From NCBI GenBank assembly GCA_035534575.1, contig DATLRT010000001.1, positions 1 through 35,788 of the forward strand: DNA of 35,788 bases, given 5' to 3'. Below are positions 1 through 7,994 of the stretch, piece by piece (within the stretch, counting starts at the first letter, position 1; each line of letters opens with the position of its first letter). Below the pieces are notes generated by a model. It did no database searches. It was given only the letters and a program-made list of their open reading frames with translations, and was not told the origin of the DNA. Source of the stretch: JAGWFU01 sp035534575 (lineage in GTDB: Archaea > Micrarchaeota > Micrarchaeia > Micrarchaeales > Micrarchaeaceae). The translations under genes and the position numbers were made by a program.

Positions 1-1
1 G

Positions 2-136
2 AGCAACCCGGTCGACCACCCATTCGGAGGGAAGCAGCACCACAAGGGTAAGAGCAGCATGACCTCGAGGAACGCACCGCCTGGAAGGAAGGTCGGACAC
101 ATCGCCGCCAGCAGGGTAGGCAGGAAGAAGAGATAG
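2..136 (+). CDS. rpl2: 50S ribosomal protein L2 (uL2), C-terminal end only
   Basis: The first 44 codons in frame 2 are the C-terminus of an archaeal uL2. They contain the segment NPVDHPFGG followed by SRNAPPGRKVGHIAA and a basic tail ending GRKKR, then TAG at 134-136. This part of uL2 lies near the peptidyl transferase centre of the large subunit. The start lies before the window. The gene is followed after 8 bases by uS19 on the same strand, which is the standard archaeal L2-S19-L22-S3 order. Confidence 0.93.
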   Translation, partial: SNPVDHPFGGKQHHKGKSSMTSRNAPPGRKVGHIAASRVGRKKR

Positions 137-144
137 ATGATTAC

Positions 145-537
145 ATGCCAGAAAAAATAGCATTTAGGGGAATGTACCCGGCCGACGCTGAGAAGCTCGA
201 GATGAAGCAGTACACGACTCTCGTCAAGGCAAGGGAGAGGAGGACCATAAAGAGGAACGGGCTCGATTACAGGAACCTGCTCACGAAGGTCGAGGAGTAC
301 AAGAAGAGCGGAAAGGCAAAGGCGGTCAGGACCCACATAAGGGAGGCGGTAATCATACCCTCATGGATCGGAGTGAAGTTCGAGGTCCACAACGGCAAGG
401 AGTTCCAGCCAGTTCAAATAATGGCAAACATGCTCGGCCACAGGCTGGGCGAGTTCGCGTTTTCAACTAAGAGAGTGCTCCACTCGGCGCCTGGTATCAG
501 GGCCACACGTGGAAGCAAGTTCCTTGCGGTGAAGTAA
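145..537 (+). CDS. rps19: 30S ribosomal protein S19 (uS19)
   Basis: The 130-residue protein matches archaeal uS19. It has the N-terminal FRG stretch typical of the archaeal/eukaryotic form, the central block REAVIIPSWIG followed by VHNGKEF, and the C-terminal block MLGHRLGEFAFSTKRVLHSA. uS19 sits in the head of the small subunit near the A-site finger. The ATG lies 8 bases after the L2 stop and the TAA directly abuts the L22 start, so the genes are surely co-transcribed and probably translationally coupled. Length is normal for the archaeal family. Confidence 0.95.
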   Translation: MPEKIAFRGMYPADAEKLEMKQYTTLVKARERRTIKRNGLDYRNLLTKVEEYKKSGKAKAVRTHIREAVIIPSWIGVKFEVHNGKEFQPVQIMANMLGHRLGEFAFSTKRVLHSAPGIRATRGSKFLAVK

Positions 538-1290
538 TTGAAGTACTCATACAACCTTGACAGAACTGACATCGTCTTCGCGGCAGCCAAGGACATAAAC
601 GCAAGCTACAAGGACCTATGTGCGGTCTGCGATGCCGTCAGGTTCAGGAGCCTGAACGCCGCGCTCAACATACTCGACGGCGTAATCTACGACGGCAAGG
701 CTGTCCTCTACAGGAGGCACAACACCTACATGGCAGACAGGGGCGAGCTTCAGGGTAGAAAGGGAAGATTCCCTAAGAAGTGCGCAGCCATAGTCAAGAA
801 GGTTCTGATTAACGCAGCAGCAAACGCGGAGAACAAGGGGTTCGCTCAGGACATGATGTTCGTGGTTCACATTGCGGCAAACAAGACTCTCATCGCAGGC
901 AGGGCCCCGCCAAAGGGGGTAAGATCAGTTTCTACGGGAGGTTACGGCTACTCCACGATGAGAAAGAGCGACCTCGAGTTCGCAAGGGTGGAGATAGGAC
1001 TCAGCACTGACGGGAAGAAGACCCTGAGCCCGAAGACCAAGACGCTTATCAAGACGTTCTCCAAGTTCGACATAAACAAGCGTGTCGAGAGGGCGCTGGA
1101 CAAGAGGCAGGAGGCGGCGAAGAAGCAGAGGAAGAGCGACAAGGATGTCGAGGGCAAGACTGAGAGGCACAAGCACGAACACGAGCATGAAAAGTCCAAC
1201 ACGAAGGCCCCCACAAAGACGGATCCGAAGCCCGCATCACAGCCCGTACCTGCTGACGCCCCGATGGTAACTGCAGACAACAAGGTGTAA
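538..1290 (+). CDS. rpl22: 50S ribosomal protein L22 (uL22) with a long charged C-terminal tail
   Basis: Residues 1 to about 155 look like archaeal uL22, which lines the peptide exit tunnel: an N-terminal segment with KDINASYKDLCAVCDAVR, a central RKGRFPKKCAAIVKKVL helix and the later block VVHIAANKTLIAGRAPPKG. The protein starts with TTG at 538, immediately after the S19 TAA; no better start is upstream, so coupled re-initiation is likely. From about residue 158 there is a roughly 90-residue extension rich in Lys, Glu, His, Pro and Ala (for example HKHEHEHEK), predicted disordered, which I do not know from uL22. The extension stays in frame and is read through to the S3 gene, so it is not an obvious frameshift. 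Confidence 0.92.
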   Translation: MKYSYNLDRTDIVFAAAKDINASYKDLCAVCDAVRFRSLNAALNILDGVIYDGKAVLYRRHNTYMADRGELQGRKGRFPKKCAAIVKKVLINAAANAENKGFAQDMMFVVHIAANKTLIAGRAPPKGVRSVSTGGYGYSTMRKSDLEFARVEIGLSTDGKKTLSPKTKTLIKTFSKFDINKRVERALDKRQEAAKKQRKSDKDVEGKTERHKHEHEHEKSNTKAPTKTDPKPASQPVPADAPMVTADNKV

Positions 1291-1292
1291 AA

Positions 1293-1916
1293 ATGACGAT
1301 AGAAAGGAAATTCATTGATGACGCTATAATCAAGCTGAACATCTCCAAGTACCTGGCGAAGGAGCTCACAAGGGCGGGCTTCTCGAGGGTGGAGATACAG
1401 AAGACACCGGTGCTCACGAGGATAACCGTCTACGTGCTCAATCCGGGAAGGGTCATCGGAAGGGCGGGCAAGACGATTGACACGATAACCGATACGATAA
1501 AGAAGAGATTCAACGTCGAGAACCCACAGATAAACGTAATGGAGGTCGACAACCGCATGCTCGAGCCGCTTCTCGTCGCGAGAAGCATAGTAGAGAAGCT
1601 AGAGAGGGGCATCAACGCAAGGAAGATCATACAGGGAAGCCTGAGGGAGATAATGGAGAACGGCGCCCTCGGAGCTGAAATAATAGTTAGCGGAAAGCTC
1701 GCGGCCAAGGGAGCCAGGGCGAAGTGCATAAGGAAGAGCATCGGCTACATACCGAAGGCCGGGGACGTAACTAACCTGGTCAAGGAGGCCGCGGCGACGG
1801 CATACCCGAAGTACGGGGCAATCGGCGCCAAGGTAAGGATAGTCCCTCCGGGAACGGTCTTCCCGGACAGGGAGATGAAGAAGCTGGAGCTGCCTAAGTC
1901 GATAATAGCGGGCTGA
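1293..1916 (+). CDS. rps3: 30S ribosomal protein S3 (uS3)
   Basis: The 207-residue protein is archaeal uS3, part of the mRNA entry site of the small subunit. The N-terminal KH domain carries the loop GRVIGRAGKTI at about residues 53-63 and the C-terminal domain carries GAEIIVSGKLAAKGARAK at about 127-144. The ATG lies 2 bases after the L22 stop. In most archaea uL29 follows directly; here the next gene is the glycosyltransferase aglB, so the operon is interrupted at this point. A 16-codon ORF overlaps the stop (ATGA) but does not resemble uL29. Confidence 0.95.
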   Translation: MTIERKFIDDAIIKLNISKYLAKELTRAGFSRVEIQKTPVLTRITVYVLNPGRVIGRAGKTIDTITDTIKKRFNVENPQINVMEVDNRMLEPLLVARSIVEKLERGINARKIIQGSLREIMENGALGAEIIVSGKLAAKGARAKCIRKSIGYIPKAGDVTNLVKEAAATAYPKYGAIGAKVRIVPPGTVFPDREMKKLELPKSIIAG

Positions 1917-1967
1917 TGTCGGCAAGGCGCCAGGCGCACACAGTCAGGCAATTAAAAATGGGGTAAA

Positions 1968-4900
1968 ATGTTCGGTATAATAGCGAGCATAGTAATAGCG
2001 TTCGTCTCGATGTTCGTGCCGGGAACGCTGCTTGCATACTCACTCCTAAGGAAGACCGAGCTGCACCTTTTCGAGATACTCGTAATCGGTTTCATATTCG
2101 GCATGATTTTCCCCGCTGCAATGACGTGGGCGGAATCGTACCTGATGAACTACATACACTGGTTCTCATTCTCCCTGGGCCTTTTCGAGGCAAACGCACT
2201 AGTGCTGACCGTAGCCGGCATAATAGCAGTTGCACTCACTGGAGGGGTCGGCTCGTTCGCATCGTCTTTGACATCATTCATAACGGAGAAGAAGCACGAG
2301 ACCGTGCCACAGCCTGAGGTTCATCACGAGCACCACACCACGAGGAAGCAGACCGCATGGTGGGTATGGGCGATACTGCTCGCTATAATGCTCATAACGT
2401 TCACCACAAGGATAGTCAACATAAGCGTAGCGCCGACATTCTTCGAGTTCGACCCGTATTTCGACATGCTTGCCACACAATCGATACTCACGTTCGGCAG
2501 CCAGTTCTATCTGTCCACGTCAGCATGGCCTTCTGTGTCCGCCGGAACGGTCATGAGGATACAGCCGCTCATGCCGTACCTCGAGGCATACTGGTACGAT
2601 CTCACCAACGCTATGGGTCCGCACTACACAACATTCAGCACATCGCTGATGAGCTACGTAAGTTCCGTCTATCCGCCAATCACCGCAGCCCTGCTCGTCT
2701 TCGTAATATTCATGCTTCTTTACCACGAGTACGATGCGAAGATAGCGCTCATAGGCGCATCTTTCACCGCGATGATGCCAGTTCTCCTAACGACATTCAT
2801 AGCCGGCGAACAGCTTCTTGAGCCATGGGGAATATTCTCCCTGTTCTTCTTCTTTGCCGCATACATGCTTGCGATAAGGAACCCTAAGAGCAAGAGCCTC
2901 GCGATACTGGCCGGACTTGCGTTCGTGTCCACATTCCTCGGCGCGCACTACTACACCGTTGATGCCGGAGTGCTTGCTATTTACATACTACTGCAGGGCG
3001 TAATCGACGTCATAAGGTCGGGCAAGGTAAACCTTGAATTCTACAAGATGAACGCGATAGTGCTCATCGTCATGGCGATATTCCTTGCGATATACGAGCC
3101 ATACAACGCCGTTTACGGAGGGGGCATACCTACAATACTCGGAGTGCCTACCACGATAGCCTTTCCGATACTTTCGCTCATAATGGTGGCAGTGATTGAG
3201 CTTCTCACAAAGAAGATTGCGCCTATGATAGAAAAGACTCCTACTGTGTATTCAAGGCTTGCGGTTGTGTTCATAATATTCGTGATAGTGGGCCTGCTGG
3301 CACTGCTGACGCCGCTTGGCAAGCCCGTGCAAGGCTATCTGGCGTTGAGCGCAAAGTTCACGACGCCCTCCAAGGCGCTGTTTATGACCGTGCAGGAGTA
3401 CATACCAACCGGCCTTAACTACAACTTCGGCGCAGCGGGCTTCGGCGCAATAGGCGCCAATCTTTTCGGTCTTCCGCTCTTTGTATGGATAATATCCGCG
3501 ATGAGCATAGCATTGCTGGTCATAAGCGTCATCTCAAGGAACAGCAGGACTGCTGTGCTGTACCTTGGCATAGCAATCCCGCTCATGTTCGCCGGATTCT
3601 CGGAGGTCAAGTATCTGCCGCACCTTGGCGTGGCATATATCATGCTCTTCTGCATCACAATAGGCGAGCTCGCATACTTCTTCTACGGGGGCAAGAAGCT
3701 TGCGGTCAACTCAACGGGCGCCACCACCGAGCACTTCCCCACAGAGGTCTACGCGAAGCATAGGCAGCTGATGGGCGGCATGATGATAATAAGCCTGTTC
3801 CTCCTGTTCGGAGTCCCGGCACTTATACTTTCCCTAATATACTTCGTGGTCTACAAGCACCTGATAAAGGGCAAGCAGCCATTGGGCAACAGGGACGCTG
3901 CGTATGTGGCTGGCAAGTTTGACGTTGTGGACAGGAATCTCATAATACTCACCGCAGCGCTTTTCATATTCGTTTTCATATCAGGAACCTTCTTCCTCTC
4001 CGAGAGCGCATCGATTGTGCAGCTCTTCAGCGCGGTATCAGGGGTCTCCAGCAATCCATCTGCGGCGTGCAACTCATTCCAGAACACCGGCAATTCGATG
4101 GGCGCCAACCTGTTCTGCAATCAGGTGCAGGCGTACTGGATACCAGCACTGGCATGGATGAGGACAAACGTCGGGCCATACGCCCCAAGGATACTCGCAT
4201 GGTGGGACTACGGGGACTGGATCAACTGGTTCGGCAACAGCAACGCCGTGCTGAGGGGAGACAACGCCGTTGCTCAGGAGGACTACGCGACAGCGGCCAG
4301 CTATGTACTAGGGTCCGAGTACAACTACTCGCCACACACACTGGCAAACTTCATGAACACCAACCAGACCAAGTACGTTCTGTTCGACCAGGACCTGATA
4401 TCCAAGTGGCAGGCGCTTGACTTCCTTGCGTGCATAAACGTCAACGCAACCTCAAGGCAGTTCGCGATAGGCCAGGGAGCGCTTCAGACGCCGCCAGTGC
4501 CATACATGCTCGGTAACTCCAACTGCGAGATTAACCACGACCCACAGTTCGCACTGGTGCCTTACTCCGCCCTTGTGCCTCAGTCTGGCACGCAGCAGAA
4601 CATCAACACCTACTGCCCGATATCCACCAGCACCAATGTCTACGCGCGTTCCTTCCTGGTTACGGGCAACTCGCTCTCAAACCAGACCGTATGCGTCAGC
4701 ACACAACCGGACAAGAACGGCGTGCTCAGGATCTACGACACTGCAGGCAACCCGACCAATATGGTCATACAGACGAGTCAGGTGTTCGGCAGCTTCAGCG
4801 TGAGCGGAGTGCAAGTCGTACAGTTCCTCGTCATATATCTGCCCAACGGGCCGAACGACACGATAACCGACGCACCATCGGGCTTCTACACCTCAAACTT

Positions 4901-5090
4901 CTACAGGGGATTCTTCCTCTACAACCTGCCTGGCTTCAAGCTCGTCTACCCATCTACAGTGAGCGGGATGAACATGCTCAATAGCACAAGTCCGATAGTC
5001 ATATACGAGGTAAACAACTACACCGGCACCATACCCACGCCAGCACAGACAAAGCCGTCGTGGGTGAAGAACAACTATACGATGTCTTAA
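1968..5090 (+). CDS. aglB: Oligosaccharyltransferase AglB/STT3 family
   Basis: This 1040-residue membrane protein is an archaeal STT3/AglB, which transfers a lipid-linked oligosaccharide to Asn in N-x-S/T sequons on the outer face of the membrane. The diagnostic WWDYG motif is at residues 745-749, preceded by a hydrophobic N-terminal region with many membrane segments (about residues 1-670) and followed by a soluble, Asn/Thr-rich exterior domain. An N-terminal acidic motif, FDPYFD with D162 and D166, matches the first external loop that binds metal and lipid phosphate. A DLISKW stretch about 60 residues after WWDYG may be the DK-type motif. The start has a GGGGT sequence 4-8 bases upstream. 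The gene sits 51 bases after rps3. The nearby exported protein (9137-10180) with nine sequons is a plausible substrate. Confidence 0.93.
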   Translation: MFGIIASIVIAFVSMFVPGTLLAYSLLRKTELHLFEILVIGFIFGMIFPAAMTWAESYLMNYIHWFSFSLGLFEANALVLTVAGIIAVALTGGVGSFASSLTSFITEKKHETVPQPEVHHEHHTTRKQTAWWVWAILLAIMLITFTTRIVNISVAPTFFEFDPYFDMLATQSILTFGSQFYLSTSAWPSVSAGTVMRIQPLMPYLEAYWYDLTNAMGPHYTTFSTSLMSYVSSVYPPITAALLVFVIFMLLYHEYDAKIALIGASFTAMMPVLLTTFIAGEQLLEPWGIFSLFFFFAAYMLAIRNPKSKSLAILAGLAFVSTFLGAHYYTVDAGVLAIYILLQGVIDVIRSGKVNLEFYKMNAIVLIVMAIFLAIYEPYNAVYGGGIPTILGVPTTIAFPILSLIMVAVIELLTKKIAPMIEKTPTVYSRLAVVFIIFVIVGLLALLTPLGKPVQGYLALSAKFTTPSKALFMTVQEYIPTGLNYNFGAAGFGAIGANLFGLPLFVWIISAMSIALLVISVISRNSRTAVLYLGIAIPLMFAGFSEVKYLPHLGVAYIMLFCITIGELAYFFYGGKKLAVNSTGATTEHFPTEVYAKHRQLMGGMMIISLFLLFGVPALILSLIYFVVYKHLIKGKQPLGNRDAAYVAGKFDVVDRNLIILTAALFIFVFISGTFFLSESASIVQLFSAVSGVSSNPSAACNSFQNTGNSMGANLFCNQVQAYWIPALAWMRTNVGPYAPRILAWWDYGDWINWFGNSNAVLRGDNAVAQEDYATAASYVLGSEYNYSPHTLANFMNTNQTKYVLFDQDLISKWQALDFLACINVNATSRQFAIGQGALQTPPVPYMLGNSNCEINHDPQFALVPYSALVPQSGTQQNINTYCPISTSTNVYARSFLVTGNSLSNQTVCVSTQPDKNGVLRIYDTAGNPTNMVIQTSQVFGSFSVSGVQVVQFLVIYLPNGPNDTITDAPSGFYTSNFYRGFFLYNLPGFKLVYPSTVSGMNMLNSTSPIVIYEVNNYTGTIPTPAQTKPSWVKNNYTMS

Positions 5091-5098
5091 TCGTAGTG

Positions 5099-5108
5099 GC
5101 TTAATACC
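5099..5108 (+). promoter_or_regulatory. TATA box of tRNA-Ile
   Basis: The element GCTTAATACC is centred about 26 bases before the first base of the tRNA at 5130, the normal archaeal TATA spacing. It begins 8 bases after the aglB stop, so the tRNA has its own promoter. Confidence 0.6.
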
Positions 5109-5129
5109 TTTTCAGCAAATAGTACTCAG

Positions 5130-5204
5130 GGGCTTGTAGCTCAGCATGGTTAGAGCGCTGGTCTTATAAGCCAGATGTCGTGAGTTCAAATCTCACCAGG
5201 CCCA
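5130..5204 (+). tRNA. tRNA-Ile, anticodon UAU
   Basis: All four arms fold: acceptor 5130-5136 with 5197-5203 (one G-U pair), D-stem GCTC/GAGC 5139-5142 with 5153-5156, anticodon stem CTGGT/GCCAG 5158-5162 with 5170-5174, T-stem GTGAG/CTCAC with loop TTCAAAT, discriminator A5204. The 7-base loop CTTATAA (5163-5169) places TAT at positions 34-36 (5165-5167), which reads AUA. There is no intron, and the 3' CCA is not encoded. Most archaea instead read AUA with a CAU anticodon carrying agmatidine, so this species is unusual. Confidence 0.92.
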
Positions 5205-5260
5205 TCTCTTTATTCCGCTATTTTTCCCCGCTTTGGCGGCTTAAAAAGCTACCACCAAAC

Positions 5261-5271
5261 CTATATATATT
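5261..5271 (+). promoter_or_regulatory. TATA box of the FAD oxidoreductase gene
   Basis: The element CTATATATATT is centred 26-27 bases before the ATG at 5293, which predicts a leaderless mRNA starting at or next to the start codon. This supports the chosen start. Confidence 0.65.
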
Positions 5272-5292
5272 AACGGCGCAGGAAGCTACTTT

Positions 5293-6648
5293 ATGCAAGC
5301 CCAGAGGACGGCATTTGACGAGGCGGCCATAATCGGCGGAGGCACCGGAGGGTTAATTACTGCCCAGCTGTTAGCCAAGCACTATGGCTGTGTAACGATA
5401 TACGATACTGGGAAAGGTGCCCCACAGAACAACCATGCCCACATACTGCTAGAGGAAGGCTACAAACTGGTGACTGAGGTATTCCCCAATTTCAGGGCAA
5501 CGATGCTGGCAAAGGGCGCCAACGAGGTAGACTTCACAAGGGACATACGTCTGCTCTTGCCCAAGGGCTGGATACCCACAAAGGAATCCGGGATAAAGAC
5601 GCTGGTGGCAACCAAGGGGCTGATTGAGTGGGCACTCAGGAAGGAGGTCACTGAGAACCCCAAGATAAGGATCGTGACCAACGCCTACGTATCCGGGCTT
5701 GAGATGGAACGCGGAGCGGTAACTGGGGTGTCCGTAACTTCCGGCGGCAGGCATCTGCAAACCTCCAAAGCCAATCTGGTGGTGGATGCAAGCGGGAGCA
5801 ACTCGCAGGCCTCAAAATGGCTGGAAGAGGCGGGCTTCGGCACGCCGAAAGCGGACCAGATCGTAACAGACATAGGCTGCGCCTCCATGAAGTTCAGGAT
5901 TGACAAGCTCAGCAACAAGGACTGGAAGATGGTCATCCTAAACACCAGGGCCCCTGACATGCCGAAGATGGGGTATCTGATGAAGATAGAGGGCGCCCCC
6001 GATGAGAACAATTACCTTGTAAGCATGGGCGGGATGATGGGCAACCATCCTCCCACCGACCTAAACGGGTTCAAGCAGTTCGCCTCCACATTGGCCCACC
6101 CCGTGATAAGGGAAGCATTGGAGGATGCGGTCCCTATCTCGGAAATGCACGGCTTCAGGGTGCACGGCAGCAAAATGTACCACTACGATAAGATGGAACG
6201 CTGGCCCGGCAACTTCATCGTTACAGGAGATGCGTATTCCAGGACAAATCCATTCTACGGACAGGGAATGACCATTGCAGCCCTGCAGGCTTCAGCTGTA
6301 GACAGGACCATCTCCAGCTACAAGCAGGCTGGAACCTATCTCGGACTCGCCAAGGAATGCCAGATAAGTATAGCCAAAGCATCAAGCTTGTCTTGGCTTC
6401 TGGCCACCGGCGAGGACCTGAGGTGGGCACATTCAGGCGACAGAATCCCATATGCCACGAAGGTAATGCATAAGTACATCGACGCCATGATACTCGCAAG
6501 CCCCGGAAGCATAAAGGTCACAAAGGCACTGCTCAAGCTGGTCCATATGTCTGCCCCTCCGGCTGCGATTTTTGACCCCCGTGTCGTTGCAGAGATAGTC
6601 AAGGCACGCATTCTGAGGAAGCCGATCTCCACAATCATGCCGCGTTAA
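5293..6648 (+). CDS. FAD-dependent oxidoreductase, LasC-epoxidase/monooxygenase-like
   Basis: The 451-residue protein begins with a Rossmann dinucleotide motif (IIGGGTGG, glycines at residues 15-20) and has the second FAD motif GDAYSRTNPFYGQGM starting at G312-D313, a layout of the p-hydroxybenzoate hydroxylase/geranylgeranyl reductase superfamily. The early stretch NHAHILLEEG resembles the family annotated as LasC-type epoxidases and related FAD monooxygenases. The substrate cannot be told from sequence; hydroxylation, epoxidation or saturation of a prenyl chain are all possible. It has its own TATA box and no operon partner. Such proteins are better known from bacteria, so transfer is possible. 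A true archaeal geranylgeranyl reductase is a less likely alternative. Confidence 0.72.
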   Translation: MQAQRTAFDEAAIIGGGTGGLITAQLLAKHYGCVTIYDTGKGAPQNNHAHILLEEGYKLVTEVFPNFRATMLAKGANEVDFTRDIRLLLPKGWIPTKESGIKTLVATKGLIEWALRKEVTENPKIRIVTNAYVSGLEMERGAVTGVSVTSGGRHLQTSKANLVVDASGSNSQASKWLEEAGFGTPKADQIVTDIGCASMKFRIDKLSNKDWKMVILNTRAPDMPKMGYLMKIEGAPDENNYLVSMGGMMGNHPPTDLNGFKQFASTLAHPVIREALEDAVPISEMHGFRVHGSKMYHYDKMERWPGNFIVTGDAYSRTNPFYGQGMTIAALQASAVDRTISSYKQAGTYLGLAKECQISIAKASSLSWLLATGEDLRWAHSGDRIPYATKVMHKYIDAMILASPGSIKVTKALLKLVHMSAPPAAIFDPRVVAEIVKARILRKPISTIMPR

Positions 6649-6675
6649 CGTAGCGCGTGCTTATCTATTTTTCCA

Positions 6676-6683
6676 ACTTAAAC
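6676..6683 (+). promoter_or_regulatory. TATA box of the HIT gene
   Basis: ACTTAAAC is centred about 26 bases before the ATG at 6706, predicting a leaderless transcript. Confidence 0.5.
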
Positions 6684-6705
6684 GATAGTACTAGAAAGTG
6701 AGCTC

Positions 6706-7104
6706 ATGGACTGCATATTCTGCAAGATAGGCGCCTCGGAGAGCGGCAACTTCATCTATAAGGACGAGTCCGTCTTCGTAGTCCCTGACAAGTTTCCATC
6801 CTCAAAAGGGCACGTACTGGTTATAACGAGGGAGCACATACCCGACATACTCTCAGCGCCTGACGATCTCGTCAAGAGCGCGTTCACAATAGCCAGGGAG
6901 ATAGGGAACAGGCAGAAGGCGGTGCTGGAGGCTGAGGGCGTAAGGATAACCACCAACATAGGCAAGGCTGCCGGCCAGGACATATTCCATACTCACATAC
7001 ACGTGATTCCGTTCTACACAAAGCCGCATGAAGGGTTCGTCAAGTTCAAGCAGCTGAAAGACGAGGAGGCAGAGGAGCTGGTCTCCCTGCTGAAGATTCA
7101 GTAG
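6706..7104 (+). CDS. HIT family nucleotide hydrolase/transferase
   Basis: The 132-residue protein has the histidine triad at H95-T-H97-I-H99 (HTHIHVIP) and the N-terminal CIFCKI segment typical of Hint-like proteins. HIT proteins hydrolyse or transfer nucleotides linked to a phosphate or acyl group (for example AMP-lysine or adenylated leftovers of tRNA charging). Cys3 and Cys6 may be half of a zinc site, as in many Hint proteins. The last 7 bases overlap the end of the RNase P protein gene on the other strand. Confidence 0.9.
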   Translation: MDCIFCKIGASESGNFIYKDESVFVVPDKFPSSKGHVLVITREHIPDILSAPDDLVKSAFTIAREIGNRQKAVLEAEGVRITTNIGKAAGQDIFHTHIHVIPFYTKPHEGFVKFKQLKDEEAEELVSLLKIQ

Positions 7105-7403
7105 TGCACCCTCTTCTGCCTGCCGCATCCCACGCACTTGAGTATCCTCACGCGCTGCTTTGCGATTATCCTGACCGAGGCGCTGCCTCCAGGAATCATG
7201 AACGAGCCGCATCCCCTGCATATGTGCGACGACACCTCCTTCACCAGCTTTATCCTTTGGTGCATCGCCAGCTCCCTTATCAACCTCGAGTACTCGTTGG
7301 CAAGCTCCGGCCTCTTTGGGTAGCTCTCCACAGCCATCTTGAAAAGCGATGCTATCCTCTCGTTGACTATCCTCCTTGTGAGGGGGCCCTTCTCTTCTTC
7401 CAT
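7098..7403 (-). CDS. rnp4: Ribonuclease P protein component 4 (Rpp21/Rpr2 family)
   Basis: The basic protein of about 101 residues has two CxxC knuckles, CRGC and CVGC (C65/C68 and C93/C96 counting from the upstream GTG), which form the zinc ribbon of archaeal Rpp21, and an N-terminal helical domain that in the family pairs with Rpp29. It is part of RNase P, which trims 5' leaders of pre-tRNA. I chose the ATG at 7403, which has AAGGTG 6 bases upstream; a GTG at 7412 would add three residues (MLF). It lies 21 bases after the DJ-1-like gene and is probably co-transcribed. Confidence 0.85.
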   Translation of the reverse strand: MEEEKGPLTRRIVNERIASLFKMAVESYPKRPELANEYSRLIRELAMHQRIKLVKEVSSHICRGCGSFMIPGGSASVRIIAKQRVRILKCVGCGRQKRVHY

Positions 7404-7424
7404 AAACAGCACCTTCCTGCCGGC

Positions 7425-7946
7425 TCAGCTCAGGCTGACCATCTCCAGCACCTTTGGGAGCGCCACAGAGATGTTCTCCGGGAGCCCTATAGTCACCAGG
7501 TTCTCCGCTACCTCGAACGGCTCCCTTGATGGAATCCCGTGAAAGAGCATCAGCTGCCTGTTGGTCTCCGCGTCGTGCGTGACCGACACCTTCTTCCCCG
7601 TTATCACGTTGGCCCTAGCGGGCACCCTTATCGCGTTACCTATCGCCATTATCGGCTTCTTGGCGTTGTCGAAGTGGAGAATCAGGTCGAGCATCGGCCT
7701 GTACTCGAATATCTTGAAGTCCGTTATTCCCTCGCCGTCCACTATTACTATCCCGCTGTAGTCCTGTGCAGAGACCTTGGTTCCGTGCACGTCAGGCTTC
7801 ACTACTGCACCATGGGTTCCCACGCAATCGTGGCTGGTGTAGCTGGCTATCTTGTAGCTGATGCCCCACTTGCTTAGGAAAAGCTTTACGGCGTTGAGCG
7901 ACTCGTCCCTGAACTCCCTTGGCGCGATGAACACGAGCACAGTCAT
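7425..7946 (-). CDS. DJ-1/PfpI-like protein lacking the usual nucleophile cysteine
   Basis: The 173-residue protein has the DJ-1/PfpI pattern: N-terminal strand and helix with AP-x-E-F-R-D-E-S, middle ASYTSHDCVGTHG, then DYSGIVIVDGEG and a C-terminal TGKKVSVTHD. At the nucleophile elbow, where active members have A-I-C-H/N-G, this protein reads AIGNA (A101-I102-G103), so the cysteine is replaced by glycine. It may be a non-catalytic homologue, or may use another residue such as Cys41. A TATA-like element GATAAATAGC at about 7972-7981 fits a start at or near 7946. It lies between pcn and rnp4 on the same strand. Confidence 0.75.
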   Translation of the reverse strand: MTVLVFIAPREFRDESLNAVKLFLSKWGISYKIASYTSHDCVGTHGAVVKPDVHGTKVSAQDYSGIVIVDGEGITDFKIFEYRPMLDLILHFDNAKKPIMAIGNAIRVPARANVITGKKVSVTHDAETNRQLMLFHGIPSREPFEVAENLVTIGLPENISVALPKVLEMVSLS

Positions 7947-7994
7947 CTAATCAGAATAGGATGGAAGTGAAGCTATTTATCCTCTTCTTTTCCA

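Noticed and set aside
925..1283. Long minus-strand frames opposite the L22 tail.
   Set aside because: They are shadows of the Lys/Glu-rich coding strand, and S19-L22-S3 spacing leaves no room for another gene.
1916..1966. A 16-codon ORF overlapping the rps3 stop, where uL29 would be expected.
   Set aside because: It does not resemble uL29 and has no ribosome site of its own; probably chance.
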